Assembly: GCA_035628915.1 (NCBI GenBank)
Contig: DASPIW010000016.1
Location: 1 to 64,000, forward strand
Length of the DNA stretch: 64,000 nt
Origin: JARBUG01 sp035628915
GTDB taxonomy: Bacteria; Bacillota; Sulfobacillia; Symbiobacteriales; Symbiobacteriaceae
Direction: 5' to 3'
The notes beneath the pieces are model-generated. The model was not told the origin of the DNA, ran no database searches, and saw only the letters and a list, made by a program, of their open reading frames with translations. Shown one piece after another: positions 17,967-26,415 of this stretch; within the stretch, counting starts at the first letter, position 1, and each line of letters begins with the position of its first letter. The translations under genes were made by a program, and so were the position numbers.

Positions 17967-20900
17967 CGTTCGTGTCGCCTCCTTCGCTCCCGGCACTGCC
18001 GAACAACTCAACGTAGAAGACGGTGCCGTTCCCTTCCGTACTCTCCGCCCAGATGCGTCCGCCATGCTGGCGGACAATCTCGCGGCAGATGTGCAGCCCG
18101 AGCCCCATCCCGCCGGGATCAGACCCTGAATGGCGGGACCCCCGGAAGAAGGCGTCGAAAACCTGGGGCAGGTCGCCGGCCGGAATCCCAGTGCCCTGAT
18201 CCGAAACGGCGATGCGCACGAAGGCGGACCTCGCGGTCTGGAAGGCGACCGTGATCCGCGATCCGGCAGGCGAGTACTTCACCGCGTTGCTCATGAGGTT
18301 GCGGAAGAGTTGGAACAGCCGGTCCGGATCACCCATGACGTGAACGGGGAGGGAGCGGTCAGGGAGCAGAAGCTCATGATCGCCCGCAGCGCGAAAGGGA
18401 GTGGCGACTTCATCGAGCAGCCGTGCGAGATCGATCATGGTCCAGTTCAGGATCAGGTCCCGCCGCTCCGTGAGCGACGCGTCAAAGATTTCGTTAAGCA
18501 GCCGCGTCAGCCGGTCGACTTCGCCCGAAGTGACGGCGAGCAGCTGCGGCAGGTCGACCAGCGGCTTGTTGCCCGCGACTCTGTTCTGAACCAGGGAGAG
18601 CATGCCACGAATCCCCGCCAGCGGGTTGCGCAACTCGTGGGCGGCGATGCGCAGAAAGCGGGTGCGCTCGGTGATGTCGCAGGCGATGGCCAGGCGGCCG
18701 TAATCAATGCCGCCGGCAGTTCGCAGCGGTGCCGACAGTACGCTGACATCGACCCCGGTGCCATCCTTCCGGCGCAGCCGCACCGCGTAGGAGATGCTGA
18801 GCGAACCCTCCTGCGGGTCCGGGGCGGTGAGCAGGCTCAGTTCCTTGCGCAGGATCTCCACAGGCACCAGGTGATCACGGACTTCGGCCTCGGTCCAGCC
18901 GAAAAGGCGTTCCGCCGCCGGGTTCCAGCCGATGATTCGGTAGTCGGAATCTGTACTGATGATCGCCGCGGGTGAGGCTTTCACCAGTGTCGTGAGCTGC
19001 TCATTGCTCGAAAGGAGCTGGCCCTGGGTCTGCTCCCGCTTGATGTACTGGCCGATGTGCCCGGCGATAGCCGTGAATATCGCAGCTAGCTCCGGGTCGT
19101 AACGGCGCTGCTCGCGGCAGGCCAGGTCAAAGACGGCATATACCTCATCGGCGACAAACACGGGAATGCAGACGGTGGTTCGAACTCCGGCCTCCTGAGT
19201 GGCAGCCGAACGGGGCGAGGGGCCACCTGAGCGGGTGTCTTCGCACCAGTCAAGGCTGCGCGAGGCCCAGGCGGAACCGGGGCCTTCGACGCCGGGAGCC
19301 AACCAAATCTCCGCGTTCGCATTGTGCATTTGCTGCCTGACCAGAGGGTCGCAGTGCCAGGTGCCCGAGCAGTTCAGGACACCCTTGTCCGGGTCGACCT
19401 CCCAAAAACAGCCCCAGTCGAACGCCGCGCCTTCGCAGAGCGTGCGCAGGAGGTCGGGCACTGCTTCTGAAAGGGTTTGGGCCCTGGCAAGGATGCTGGC
19501 GACGGCCAGGTAGGCGGCACGTCCCCGCTCCAGATTCTCGTGCTTGACGGCAGTGGCCAGGAGATTGGCCACGGTTACCAGGAACTGCCGGTCTTCGACA
19601 CTGGCACGAACGCCACTACAGGGGCGGACATAGATCCTGCCGAAGACGCCGGTGGCCCCGGGTATGGGGGCCCACAAGCATTCGCCCCCTAGGCACTGAG
19701 CGGGACGGCGCTCGTTGGGGGCTCCTTCCCTGGTTGCCAGGCCGACCTTTGTCCGGTGCACTTGAACCAAAAGCACTTCCGTGACTTCATCCGCCTGAAG
19801 CCTGGCGATCTCGCAGCACCCCGCGTTGAGCGTCTCCATCACTCTAACGGCTGCAACTAGAAACCACTGCTCCGGCGATGTTCCTTCGAGCTTTAGCTGG
19901 CTCAGGTGAGCGATGGTCGCCGCTTCGTCCGCCCGGCGCCGGAGCAGCGCCTGGGCAGTCTGAATCGAGTCCACCATCTGGTTGAACAGGAGATTGGTTT
20001 CGGTCAGTTCGTCGCAGCCTGTGACCTCCGCCCGGCGCTGCAGGTCGCCGCCGGCAATCGCGCGGACCGCCGTGTGAAGCGACCGGACTGGCCGGAGCCA
20101 GCGGGTGCCGAAGAAGAAGGCCAGCGCCAGGGAGATGGCGGCCACCAGCCCGAGGCGCACCGACTGGGCGCGCGTCTCCGCCCGAATGGGACCCAGTACC
20201 TCGTCGGGATCGGAGACCGAGAATGCGGCCCACCCCACGTACGGGACGGGTGCGCAAGCCCCGGAAAGTTCCCCGGCTGCGGGGCGGCCACGGGCGCCCG
20301 TCACGGGAAGCCGCAGAACCATCGGCTCCTGACACGAATCCCTGAAGGGCAGGCGCCCGTGGTTGAGGACCAGGTCCAAGCCGGCGGCGGAGTAGATGGT
20401 CATACCCTGACGGTCAATCAGCCCGAGCGCTCCGGATGGGCGCTCGCCGGTCGGCAGAATGAAGCGGAGTCGCTCCGGATTCACCACGGCGGCCAGAACG
20501 CCAGCCAACTGGCCGTCCCGGCGAACAGCCCGGTAGATGACAAATGTGTTGACCTCCGTAGGGTGATGCGGGTGCAGTCCCGAGAGGGAGGTTTCCCGAC
20601 CGTCTGCCAGCTCGTTGAACGCCTCTCGGTCAACCAGCTCCGTTACCTGCCATTGCCGGTCCGTAATGGAGACGATGCTTCCGTTGGGGTCGATCCAAGC
20701 CAGCGCTGACAAGGTCGGGTCAACGCGAAGCTGTTCGCGAAGCATCTCCTCGATTCGCCCGGGGGTGAATCCGTGACCGTGCGGAATGATGCGGGCGCCC
20801 AGCGCCAGTTCCATGTTCCAGATGTTGTTCACGTAATTACCGAAAGAGCTCGCAAGGGTCGCAGCCAATTCCCGATCGATCTCGATCTGACGCTGGATCT

Positions 20901-21039
20901 GGTGTTGTTGCTGAGCAGAGATCGTGAGCACTTCGAAACCGGCAAATGGCAGAATGACAAGCAGGACGAAGCTGACGAATCTCCCCCGAAAGCCGACTTT
21001 CCACGGTACCCCCTGGGGCCCGGCCCGCTGCGTTTCCAT
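17944..21039 (-). CDS. large membrane sensor histidine kinase (dCache-HAMP-GAF-GAF-PAS)
   Basis: 1031 aa. Order: TM1 (about 22-42), an external dCache-like sensor of about 250 residues, TM2 (LGLVAAISLALAFFFG), HAMP, two GAF-like domains, PAS (IISTDSDYRIIGWNPAAERLFGW), HisKA and HATPase_c. The kinase core is complete: H-box AAHELRNPL, N-box LMSNAVKYS, G1 SDQGTGIP, G2 GGMGLGLHI. The first GAF-like region contains several Cys and ends in a Cys-rich AQCLGGECLW, which may bind a cofactor (speculative). It heads a four-gene signalling operon with a receiver, a kinase-like protein and the sigma-54 activator, so the final output is probably sigma-54 transcription. The ligand is unknown. Confidence 0.9.
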   Translation of the reverse strand: METQRAGPQGVPWKVGFRGRFVSFVLLVILPFAGFEVLTISAQQQHQIQRQIEIDRELAATLASSFGNYVNNIWNMELALGARIIPHGHGFTPGRIEEMLREQLRVDPTLSALAWIDPNGSIVSITDRQWQVTELVDREAFNELADGRETSLSGLHPHHPTEVNTFVIYRAVRRDGQLAGVLAAVVNPERLRFILPTGERPSGALGLIDRQGMTIYSAAGLDLVLNHGRLPFRDSCQEPMVLRLPVTGARGRPAAGELSGACAPVPYVGWAAFSVSDPDEVLGPIRAETRAQSVRLGLVAAISLALAFFFGTRWLRPVRSLHTAVRAIAGGDLQRRAEVTGCDELTETNLLFNQMVDSIQTAQALLRRRADEAATIAHLSQLKLEGTSPEQWFLVAAVRVMETLNAGCCEIARLQADEVTEVLLVQVHRTKVGLATREGAPNERRPAQCLGGECLWAPIPGATGVFGRIYVRPCSGVRASVEDRQFLVTVANLLATAVKHENLERGRAAYLAVASILARAQTLSEAVPDLLRTLCEGAAFDWGCFWEVDPDKGVLNCSGTWHCDPLVRQQMHNANAEIWLAPGVEGPGSAWASRSLDWCEDTRSGGPSPRSAATQEAGVRTTVCIPVFVADEVYAVFDLACREQRRYDPELAAIFTAIAGHIGQYIKREQTQGQLLSSNEQLTTLVKASPAAIISTDSDYRIIGWNPAAERLFGWTEAEVRDHLVPVEILRKELSLLTAPDPQEGSLSISYAVRLRRKDGTGVDVSVLSAPLRTAGGIDYGRLAIACDITERTRFLRIAAHELRNPLAGIRGMLSLVQNRVAGNKPLVDLPQLLAVTSGEVDRLTRLLNEIFDASLTERRDLILNWTMIDLARLLDEVATPFRAAGDHELLLPDRSLPVHVMGDPDRLFQLFRNLMSNAVKYSPAGSRITVAFQTARSAFVRIAVSDQGTGIPAGDLPQVFDAFFRGSRHSGSDPGGMGLGLHICREIVRQHGGRIWAESTEGNGTVFYVELFGSAGSEGGDTNDAQGAPD

Positions 21040-21257
21040 CTGCTCTCACCTATCACCGGAAAATGCAAAATCAGGGCGTCAATGCAATTATATCGCAGTG
21101 GGCTAACGCATATATATGCCAAATTCCGATCATCCCAATATCAGGCGCGAGAGTTAGTGCGATGCATGTATGGATACAGGGTCCAGACCCGTAGTCAACA
21201 CGGCGTCCGGGTCCGGTCGGGTCGCCACGAACAGCCTGAAAGCGCCCGCCAATGGGA

Positions 21258-21292
21258 AAGAGGCACGGTGGTACTAGCCACTGGTGCCTCTT
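21258..21292 (-). terminator. hairpin following tRNA-Sec
   Basis: AAGAGGCAC (21258-21266) pairs with GTGCCTCTT (21284-21292), with an inner GGTGG/CCAC pairing. On the minus strand it is followed by TTTCCC, six bases after the encoded CCA of the tRNA. Confidence 0.75.
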
Positions 21293-21297
21293 CGTTG

Positions 21298-21395
21298 TGG
21301 CGGGAGTACGTGGGAATCGAACCCACCCGAGACGGGATCGCCGCCTCACATCGGTTTTGAAGACCGTGCGGGCCACCAGGACCCGATTTACTCCC
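21298..21395 (-). tRNA. selC: selenocysteine tRNA, anticodon UCA
   Basis: 98 bases including an encoded CCA (21298-21300) and discriminator G. The acceptor starts GGGAGTA and pairs with TACTCCC. The anticodon loop CTTCAAA has TCA at 21360-21358. A long variable arm and the T-loop GTTCGATTC follow. Anticodon, long extra arm and overall length identify tRNA-Sec and rule out a serine or suppressor tRNA. It works with SelB, encoded at 61178-63067. No selA or selD lies in this window. Confidence 0.95.
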
Positions 21396-21408
21396 ATGCG
21401 CAGGCATG

Positions 21409-21438
21409 ACTATATCACATTTGAACAGCCGAACGCAA
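21409..21438 (-). promoter_or_regulatory. candidate promoter of selC
   Basis: On the minus strand TTGCGT (21438-21433), an 18-base spacer and TATAGT (21414-21409) precede the tRNA by 13 bases. The -10 matches consensus well, the -35 weakly. Confidence 0.5.
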
Positions 21439-21517
21439 GCGGCAAAACGTGCATGTGATCGGCCCTGTCCAGACACGCTAGGGTTACTAATCCCGTCTCG
21501 GCAAAGGGGTCCTGACC

Positions 21518-22300
21518 ATGCACCACACTCTGCAGCGGCTCAAAGGCGGCACGGTTGCGCTGTCTGCTGCGCTGCTGTTCACCGGCTGCGCCACGGCGGC
21601 GTCCGCACCGGTCATTGAGCGCGATGACGCTGCGCCGGTTGACGTCAAGCTGCAGCCCACCCTGCGCCCCATCTACGCGGCGAAGACTGACCAGCAAGTA
21701 CTCGCCCTGACCTTCGACATATCCTGGGGACAGGCTATGGCGCCCAAGGTACTTGACGTCCTGAAGCAGGAGAACGTCAAGGCGACGTTCTTCCTTTCCG
21801 GGCCGTGGGCCAAGAACCACGAAGAACTGGTCAAGCGGATCAAGGACGACGGGCACCAGATCGAAAGCCACGGCCAGGAGCACGTGGACCTGAACACGCT
21901 GGGCCGGGAAGGCGCCGCCCGGAACATCGGTAAAGCGCATGCCATTTTGCAGGAGATGACGGGCCGGGCGCCGACCTATATCCGGCCGCCGAACGGCGCG
22001 TTCAGCAAGGAGTCGGTCCAGGGTGCCAAGGATCTGGGCTACGCGACGGTGATCTGGTCGGTCGATTCGCTGGACTGGAAGAACCCGGGCGTCGAGACGA
22101 TCATCAACCGCTCGACAAAGCTGATCCATCCTGGGGCGATTGTGCTGATGCACGCCAGCGACTCCTGCAAACAGACCGACCAGGCGCTGCCCACGGTGAT
22201 CCGGACGCTCAGACAGCAGGGCTACCAATTCCTGCTGCTCGACCCGCTGATCCGCCAGCACGGGGTCGACGACAACGGCTTCATCCACACGAAGATGTGA
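21518..22300 (+). CDS. PdaB-like polysaccharide deacetylase lipoprotein
   Basis: 260 aa, AAAGGGG upstream of the ATG. The signal peptide ends in the lipobox LLFTGC, so the protein is likely anchored to the outer face of the membrane. It has the carbohydrate esterase 4 (NodB) fold. Motif 1 reads TFDISWG in place of TFDDGP, the form found in sporulation deacetylase PdaB. Later motifs are present: SHGQEH metal ligands, IRPPNG, WSVDSLDW and the catalytic LMH. It should act on N-acetylated peptidoglycan sugars. The PdaB-type motif favours a sporulation or cortex role (inference). Confidence 0.85.
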   Translation: MHHTLQRLKGGTVALSAALLFTGCATAASAPVIERDDAAPVDVKLQPTLRPIYAAKTDQQVLALTFDISWGQAMAPKVLDVLKQENVKATFFLSGPWAKNHEELVKRIKDDGHQIESHGQEHVDLNTLGREGAARNIGKAHAILQEMTGRAPTYIRPPNGAFSKESVQGAKDLGYATVIWSVDSLDWKNPGVETIINRSTKLIHPGAIVLMHASDSCKQTDQALPTVIRTLRQQGYQFLLLDPLIRQHGVDDNGFIHTKM

Positions 22301-22366
22301 ATGACGGGGCCGCAGAGAAGGGGAACATAGCTGCGGCCCGCCAACACACGACAGGAGTTGATCATC

Positions 22367-22561
22367 TTGCCGGGACAGCAGCAAAATCAGCAGCAGAACC
22401 CGCAGCAGACCCAGCAGCAGGCTCAGAATCAGCAGCAGGGCCAGGGCGCCGGGCAGGTCGCCAGCGCCGCGGCAGGCGCCGCGTTCGGAGCCGTCAGCGG
22501 ACAGCCGGCGGGCGGGCAGCAGGGCGCCCAGCAGAAAGCGGGACAGAACCAGGGTCAGTAG
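22367..22561 (+). CDS. glutamine-rich small protein, possible spore protein
   Basis: 64 aa from the TTG at 22367; AGGAG lies 9 bases upstream, whereas the in-frame TTG at 22358 abuts the ribosome site. The N-terminal half is almost only Gln, Asn, Pro and Ala (PGQQQNQQQNPQQ). A short Ala/Gly helix (QVASAAAGAAFGAV) follows, then a Gly/Gln tail. There is no signal peptide and no aromatic residue other than one Phe. Composition recalls gamma-type small acid-soluble spore proteins, which are Gln/Asn storage proteins, but the repeat of that family is absent. It lies 66 bases after the PdaB-like gene. Confidence 0.65.
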   Translation: MPGQQQNQQQNPQQTQQQAQNQQQGQGAGQVASAAAGAAFGAVSGQPAGGQQGAQQKAGQNQGQ

Positions 22562-22582
22562 CGGCTCGACGCCACATGACGA

Positions 22583-22634
22583 ACCGGCCCGCAGGCCCAC
22601 TGTACCAATTGGTACGGGGCGCCTTCGGGCCGGT
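22583..22634. terminator. branched hairpin between convergent genes
   Basis: Outer stem ACCGGCCCG (22583-22591) / CGGGCCGGT (22626-22634) encloses a perfect GTACCAATTGGTAC palindrome (22602-22615). It lies between the Gln-rich gene and the minus-strand amidase, and is followed by CTGTTT on the plus strand. Confidence 0.55.
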
Positions 22635-22643
22635 CTGTTTGTG

Positions 22644-23429
22644 TCATTCGCTGATCTTGTACAGGTCGGGCCGGCGGTCCTTGAAGACCGGCACCCGGGT
22701 GCGGACTTCCGCCACCTGGGCCAGGTCGATGGTCGCCCGCAGGATCGATTCGTCCTCGTCGCCTTCGACCAACACGTTGCCCCAGGGATCCACCACCATG
22801 GAATGGCCGGAGAAATCGTTCTTGCCGTCGCTGCCGACCCGGTTGCAGCCCAGCACGAAGCACTGGTTTTCGATGGCCCGGGCCTGCAGCAGCGTCCGCC
22901 AGTGGTGCGTCCGCACGGCGGGCCATTCCGCCGGGATGATCATCACCTGGGCGCCGCCCAGGGCCATGGTCCGGAACATTTCGCCGAAGCGCAGGTCGTA
23001 GCAGATGGCCAGCCCGCAGCGAACGCCGTCCAGTTCCGCCATGCTGAGCCGGTCGCCGGCGGTCAGGTAGAGGGGCTCTTCCATCATGGGCACTAGATGA
23101 ACCTTGGCATATTCGGCCAGCAGCCGTCCGTCCGGACCGTGGACGGTCGCCAGGTTAAAAACCTTGCCCGCCCGCTCCACCGCTCGGGAGCCAGCCAGGT
23201 AAATGCCGCACTCACGCGCCAGGTCGGCCAGCAGCGCCCCGGTCGGCTTGCCGTCGCGATCGGCCAGGTTCCCGAACAGGTCGCTCAGCACGTACCCCGT
23301 AGTCCACATTTCCGGCAGGACCACCAGGTCGCTGTCCACCGAAGCCTGCCGCACAAGCTCTGCCGCCCGCACCCGGTTCTCCGCCGGGCGCCCCAGAGCG
23401 ATATCCATCTGTACCAGCGCGACCCTCAC
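22644..23429 (-). CDS. carbon-nitrogen hydrolase (omega-amidase/nitrilase family)
   Basis: 261 aa from the GTG at 23429 (GGAGGGG upstream). Cytosolic nitrilase-superfamily amidase. The catalytic triad is visible: E40 in LPEMWTTGY, K109 in AKVHLVP and C143 in AICYDLRF. Length and the MWTTGY/CYDLRFGE context fit the omega-amidase (YafV/NIT2-like) group, which hydrolyses alpha-ketoglutaramate-type amides, though the exact substrate is not fixed by sequence. Transcribed alone from the strand opposite the deacetylase. Confidence 0.9.
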   Translation of the reverse strand: MRVALVQMDIALGRPAENRVRAAELVRQASVDSDLVVLPEMWTTGYVLSDLFGNLADRDGKPTGALLADLARECGIYLAGSRAVERAGKVFNLATVHGPDGRLLAEYAKVHLVPMMEEPLYLTAGDRLSMAELDGVRCGLAICYDLRFGEMFRTMALGGAQVMIIPAEWPAVRTHHWRTLLQARAIENQCFVLGCNRVGSDGKNDFSGHSMVVDPWGNVLVEGDEDESILRATIDLAQVAEVRTRVPVFKDRRPDLYKISE

Positions 23430-23510
23430 GCAGTCCCCTCCATTTCGCCCGGACCTACTTGAGGTTTGGCGAAACAAAAGCGAAATCCTGCCGGGGGTAA
23501 GGCTTTTTCG

Positions 23511-24365
23511 TCAGGACCGGGACGGTTCGGGAATGACGAAGGTGTAGCCCATCTCCTTCAAGCCTTTTATGATCTCGGGGAGCGACTCCGCCGTGTGCCG
23601 CAGCGTGTCGTGGAAGAGGATTACCGCACCGGGATGGAGGGGCGTCATGTTGCTGTTACGGGGCGTTTCGGAGAGCACGTCGTGGATGACGATGGCCGGG
23701 TCCTTGTAGCCGTCCTCCACCTCCATCCAGTCGCCGGAGCCATGGCTCCAGTTGAGCAGCTGCATGTGCAGGTCGGAGAGGATGGCCAGGGTGTCGTCAT
23801 CAAAGGCTCCGAAGGGCGCCCGGAACCAGTAGGGCTGCTGCCCCGTGATCTCCTTGATGATCTGATTGACGCCATCGATTTGACTGCGCTGCTGTGCCGG
23901 GCTGAGGGTGTCCAGGTTTTCGTGCGTCATGGTGTGATTGCCCAGCGTGTGCCCTTCGGCGACGATGCGCCGGATGAGGTCGGGGTGCCTGGCGGCGTGG
24001 CCGTTGACGAAGAAGATGGCCTTGGCCCCATGTTCTTTCAGCGTGTCAAGGACGTGCCCGGTGTATTCTTCAGAGGGGCCGTCGTCAAAGGTCAGGACGG
24101 CGGCCTTCGTCTCCCCGGCGGAAGGGTTTTCCGTGTAGACGGGGCCCCAGTGGCCCCTGACAACCCAGCTGACCGCCGGCTCAGGCGGTGCGGCGGGCTC
24201 GGGGGGCGGAGCGGCGGGCTCGGGGGGCGGAGTGGCGGGCTGCTCGGCGGGCGCCGGCCCTTCCGTGGGGGACGACGGCAGCGTCGGGGCTGCGACGGGC
24301 GCCATGGCGCAGCCTGTCACCAGCAGGGATACCAGCAGCAGGACCGCCGGAGTCCGGCATTTCAT
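23511..24365 (-). CDS. polysaccharide deacetylase lipoprotein (NodB domain)
   Basis: 284 aa from the ATG at 24365 (GGAGGA 8 bases upstream). The signal ends in lipobox LLVTGC. A Pro/Ala/Glu linker with repeated PEPAAPP units (about residues 35-64) spaces the enzyme from the membrane. The CE4 catalytic domain is canonical: TFDDGPS, NHTMTH, FRAPFGAFDD, HSGDW-like WSHGSGDW and ILFHD. It should be a metal-dependent peptidoglycan N-acetylglucosamine or muramic acid deacetylase. It is the second deacetylase within 2 kb but differs at motif 1 from the PdaB-like gene, so the two are not recent duplicates. Confidence 0.9.
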   Translation of the reverse strand: MKCRTPAVLLLVSLLVTGCAMAPVAAPTLPSSPTEGPAPAEQPATPPPEPAAPPPEPAAPPEPAVSWVVRGHWGPVYTENPSAGETKAAVLTFDDGPSEEYTGHVLDTLKEHGAKAIFFVNGHAARHPDLIRRIVAEGHTLGNHTMTHENLDTLSPAQQRSQIDGVNQIIKEITGQQPYWFRAPFGAFDDDTLAILSDLHMQLLNWSHGSGDWMEVEDGYKDPAIVIHDVLSETPRNSNMTPLHPGAVILFHDTLRHTAESLPEIIKGLKEMGYTFVIPEPSRS

Positions 24366-24978
24366 GAGCGATTCCTCCCCCACCTGTCTTTTGGAGTTAG
24401 ATTATTCTTCTATGTGTCCCATTATTTTCCTGCTCAGGATACAAAAAAAGGAGTCCTCGCCAGGAATCCCAATGCGGTGGTAACCATGCTTACGTAACTG
24501 TGGGCTGCTTATGTGAGGTAATGGATGCATTTTGCCACGGAGTGCGCGGAAGGCGCGGGGGGCACGGAATGGGACAATGAAGTGGCCTCGGATGGCGCTG
24601 ATTTCCGGGCTGCAAGCTACGGTAAAGGGGAGTTTATACTATATTTAATTATAAAATAGAGAGTACATCCCGAAAGAGCGGTCAGACATGGCCCGGAAAC
24701 ATCTTTCATCAGTATTTTTCATCCACGTTTTTCCCAAATCAGCGCCATCGGCGCAATCCGGGGTCATATCACATTCCCACTTCCACCGCCGCGATTTCTG
24801 TGTCCCCTTCCGCGTTTTCCGTGGTAAAAATCCCGTTCCCATTCCCAAATTCAGGGCCCGTACTGTGACGAAGTCGGCGGCCAGCGGCTGATTGTCGGCG
24901 ACGCTCTCCGGGAAAACAGAAGGCGACCGGGCGTACCGGTCGCGGCGAGTCTGGAGCCAGTCAGGCACTGGACTCCGC
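24366..24978. other. 613-base intergenic region with AT-rich core and inverted GC-rich repeats
   Basis: No credible gene is present. A strikingly AT-rich core (about 24632-24665) lies between two related 19-base sequences in opposite orientation: 24535-24553 on the plus strand, and the reverse complement of 24806-24824. Both are of the form CCACGGAxxxCGCGGAAGG and match at 16 of 19 positions. Low-complexity sequence with repeated TTCCCATTCCCA-like units is also present. It could be a small non-autonomous element or a repetitive intergenic element. Confidence 0.5.
24923..24943 (-). terminator. probable terminator of the kinase-fusion gene
   Basis: GCGACCGG (24923-24930) / CCGGTCGC (24936-24943), followed on the minus strand by CTTCTGTTTTCC. 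Confidence 0.6.
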
Positions 24979-26412
24979 TCAGGTAACCAGGTACCCGATG
25001 GCGGCGCCGGTCAGGGTGGCGAGGAGATTGACCAGGTCGTTGCCCAGCCACCGGAGCCCCTTGTGCAGATTCGTCTCCGTACCGCAGCGGTGTACCCGCC
25101 GCTCGGTCTCCTTCTGGCACCGGGGGCAGAAGTATGTGCCCTGCACCGTGGCGCCCAGCAGGCTGTCCAGCATCGCACCGGCGAGCCCGGCCAGGGCGAT
25201 GCCGGGGACCAGCGCCCAGACCTGCTTCGCCGTCAGGGCGGCGATGATGCCCACAAAGGCGGCGCCCGCCCCGGCCGCCAGCGTGCCCGCCGGCGAGACG
25301 GCCCCGGATGTGCCCGCAGGCACGGGCCGGAAGGTGGTGATTAGCCGCGGGGCCGTCGGGGACAGGACGCCCAGCTCCGTCGCCCAGGTGTCGGCGTTGG
25401 CCGCCGCCAGGGCGCCCAGGGCGGCGCCGAGGAAGCGGAGATCGCGGGTGACGGCCATGGCGAGAATCGCTGCCGCCGCCACCCCGCCGTTGGCCAGCGC
25501 CTGGCCAAGGTCACGGGTGCCGGTCTTGGCGTACTCCTCCTCCACGCCCGCCTTCCGCCGCCGGAAGAGCCGCGACAGCACGCTTGACGAAATGAAGAAG
25601 CCGATCAGCGCCAGGCCGGCCGTCCAGCCACCGAGGCCGAACAGCAGCGTCCCTGTGATGATGGCGCCCAGCACTCCGCTGGGGCTGAGCGACCCCTTGT
25701 GCCAGGCGTATATTCCGATGATGGCAGAGAGCAGGGCGCCCGCCCCCAGCGCATCGGCCACCGACTGCGTGAGGTTCAGCCCCAGGTAGAGCGTGGCGCC
25801 TGCCGAGAGCGGCACCCAGAGATTGTCCCGCCCCTTGATGCCCAGGGCTTCGGCACACGTGGCCACCACGGCAGCCAGCGTGCAGAGGCCCACGAACGAG
25901 CCGTGCATGCCCACCGTCACCCACAGGGCCGCCCAGGCGGCCATGAACATGGCCGCCGAGCCTTCCAGGCTCTTGACCTTGCCGCCGAGCGTCGCATACC
26001 GGCGGCTGCCCCACCGCAGTCCCACGATGGACGCGACCGCGTCGCCGATGGTCATGGCCATAACGCCGCCCGCGACGGCAAACGGCTCGTTCCAGGCCAG
26101 CAGAATCAGCAAAGCAAAGGAGACGGGGAACCAGACGGTCCCCAGGTTCTCCGGCTCGGCTTCGGTCGCCTTGAGCAGCCGCTTGCGGTGAATCACCCAG
26201 TTGGCCAGCGCCGCGGTCGCAGGCGGAATGGCCGCCATGTATGGGCTGGTGAAGAGGGCCAGCGTGCCGAAGATCCAGAGCCCCACGCCGACGTGAATGA
26301 TTTTGCGGGCGACTTCAGTGGAGAGGCCCCAACGCTTGCCGCCTTCGCCCACGGCCACTACGGCCCCGACGTAGAGATACGACCAGAGCAGCGCCATCAA
26401 ATCCTGGTGCAT
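24979..26412 (-). CDS. phytol kinase-like / DUF92 (VTE5-VTE6-type) fused membrane protein
   Basis: 477 aa, mostly membrane-embedded. The N-terminal ~220 residues resemble the dolichol/phytol kinase (VTE5, SEC59) family: VARKIIHVGVGLWIF, then MAMTIGDAVASIVG and the GGKVKSLEGS motif. The C-terminal ~250 residues are a DUF92 (VTE6) domain, with GFFISSSVLSR and the hallmark ALAAANADTWATELG. In plants and cyanobacteria these are separate enzymes that phosphorylate phytol to the monophosphate and then to the diphosphate. A fusion predicts two-step activation of an isoprenoid alcohol at the membrane, substrate unknown. It ends 3 bases before the YhaN-like gene start region and shares its strand. Confidence 0.8.
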   Translation of the reverse strand: MHQDLMALLWSYLYVGAVVAVGEGGKRWGLSTEVARKIIHVGVGLWIFGTLALFTSPYMAAIPPATAALANWVIHRKRLLKATEAEPENLGTVWFPVSFALLILLAWNEPFAVAGGVMAMTIGDAVASIVGLRWGSRRYATLGGKVKSLEGSAAMFMAAWAALWVTVGMHGSFVGLCTLAAVVATCAEALGIKGRDNLWVPLSAGATLYLGLNLTQSVADALGAGALLSAIIGIYAWHKGSLSPSGVLGAIITGTLLFGLGGWTAGLALIGFFISSSVLSRLFRRRKAGVEEEYAKTGTRDLGQALANGGVAAAAILAMAVTRDLRFLGAALGALAAANADTWATELGVLSPTAPRLITTFRPVPAGTSGAVSPAGTLAAGAGAAFVGIIAALTAKQVWALVPGIALAGLAGAMLDSLLGATVQGTYFCPRCQKETERRVHRCGTETNLHKGLRWLGNDLVNLLATLTGAAIGYLVT

Positions 26413-26415
26413 GAG

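Noticed and set aside
24645..24968. 107-aa open frame in the AT-rich intergenic region
   Set aside because: No ribosome site, odd composition, and it runs through repeat-like sequence.
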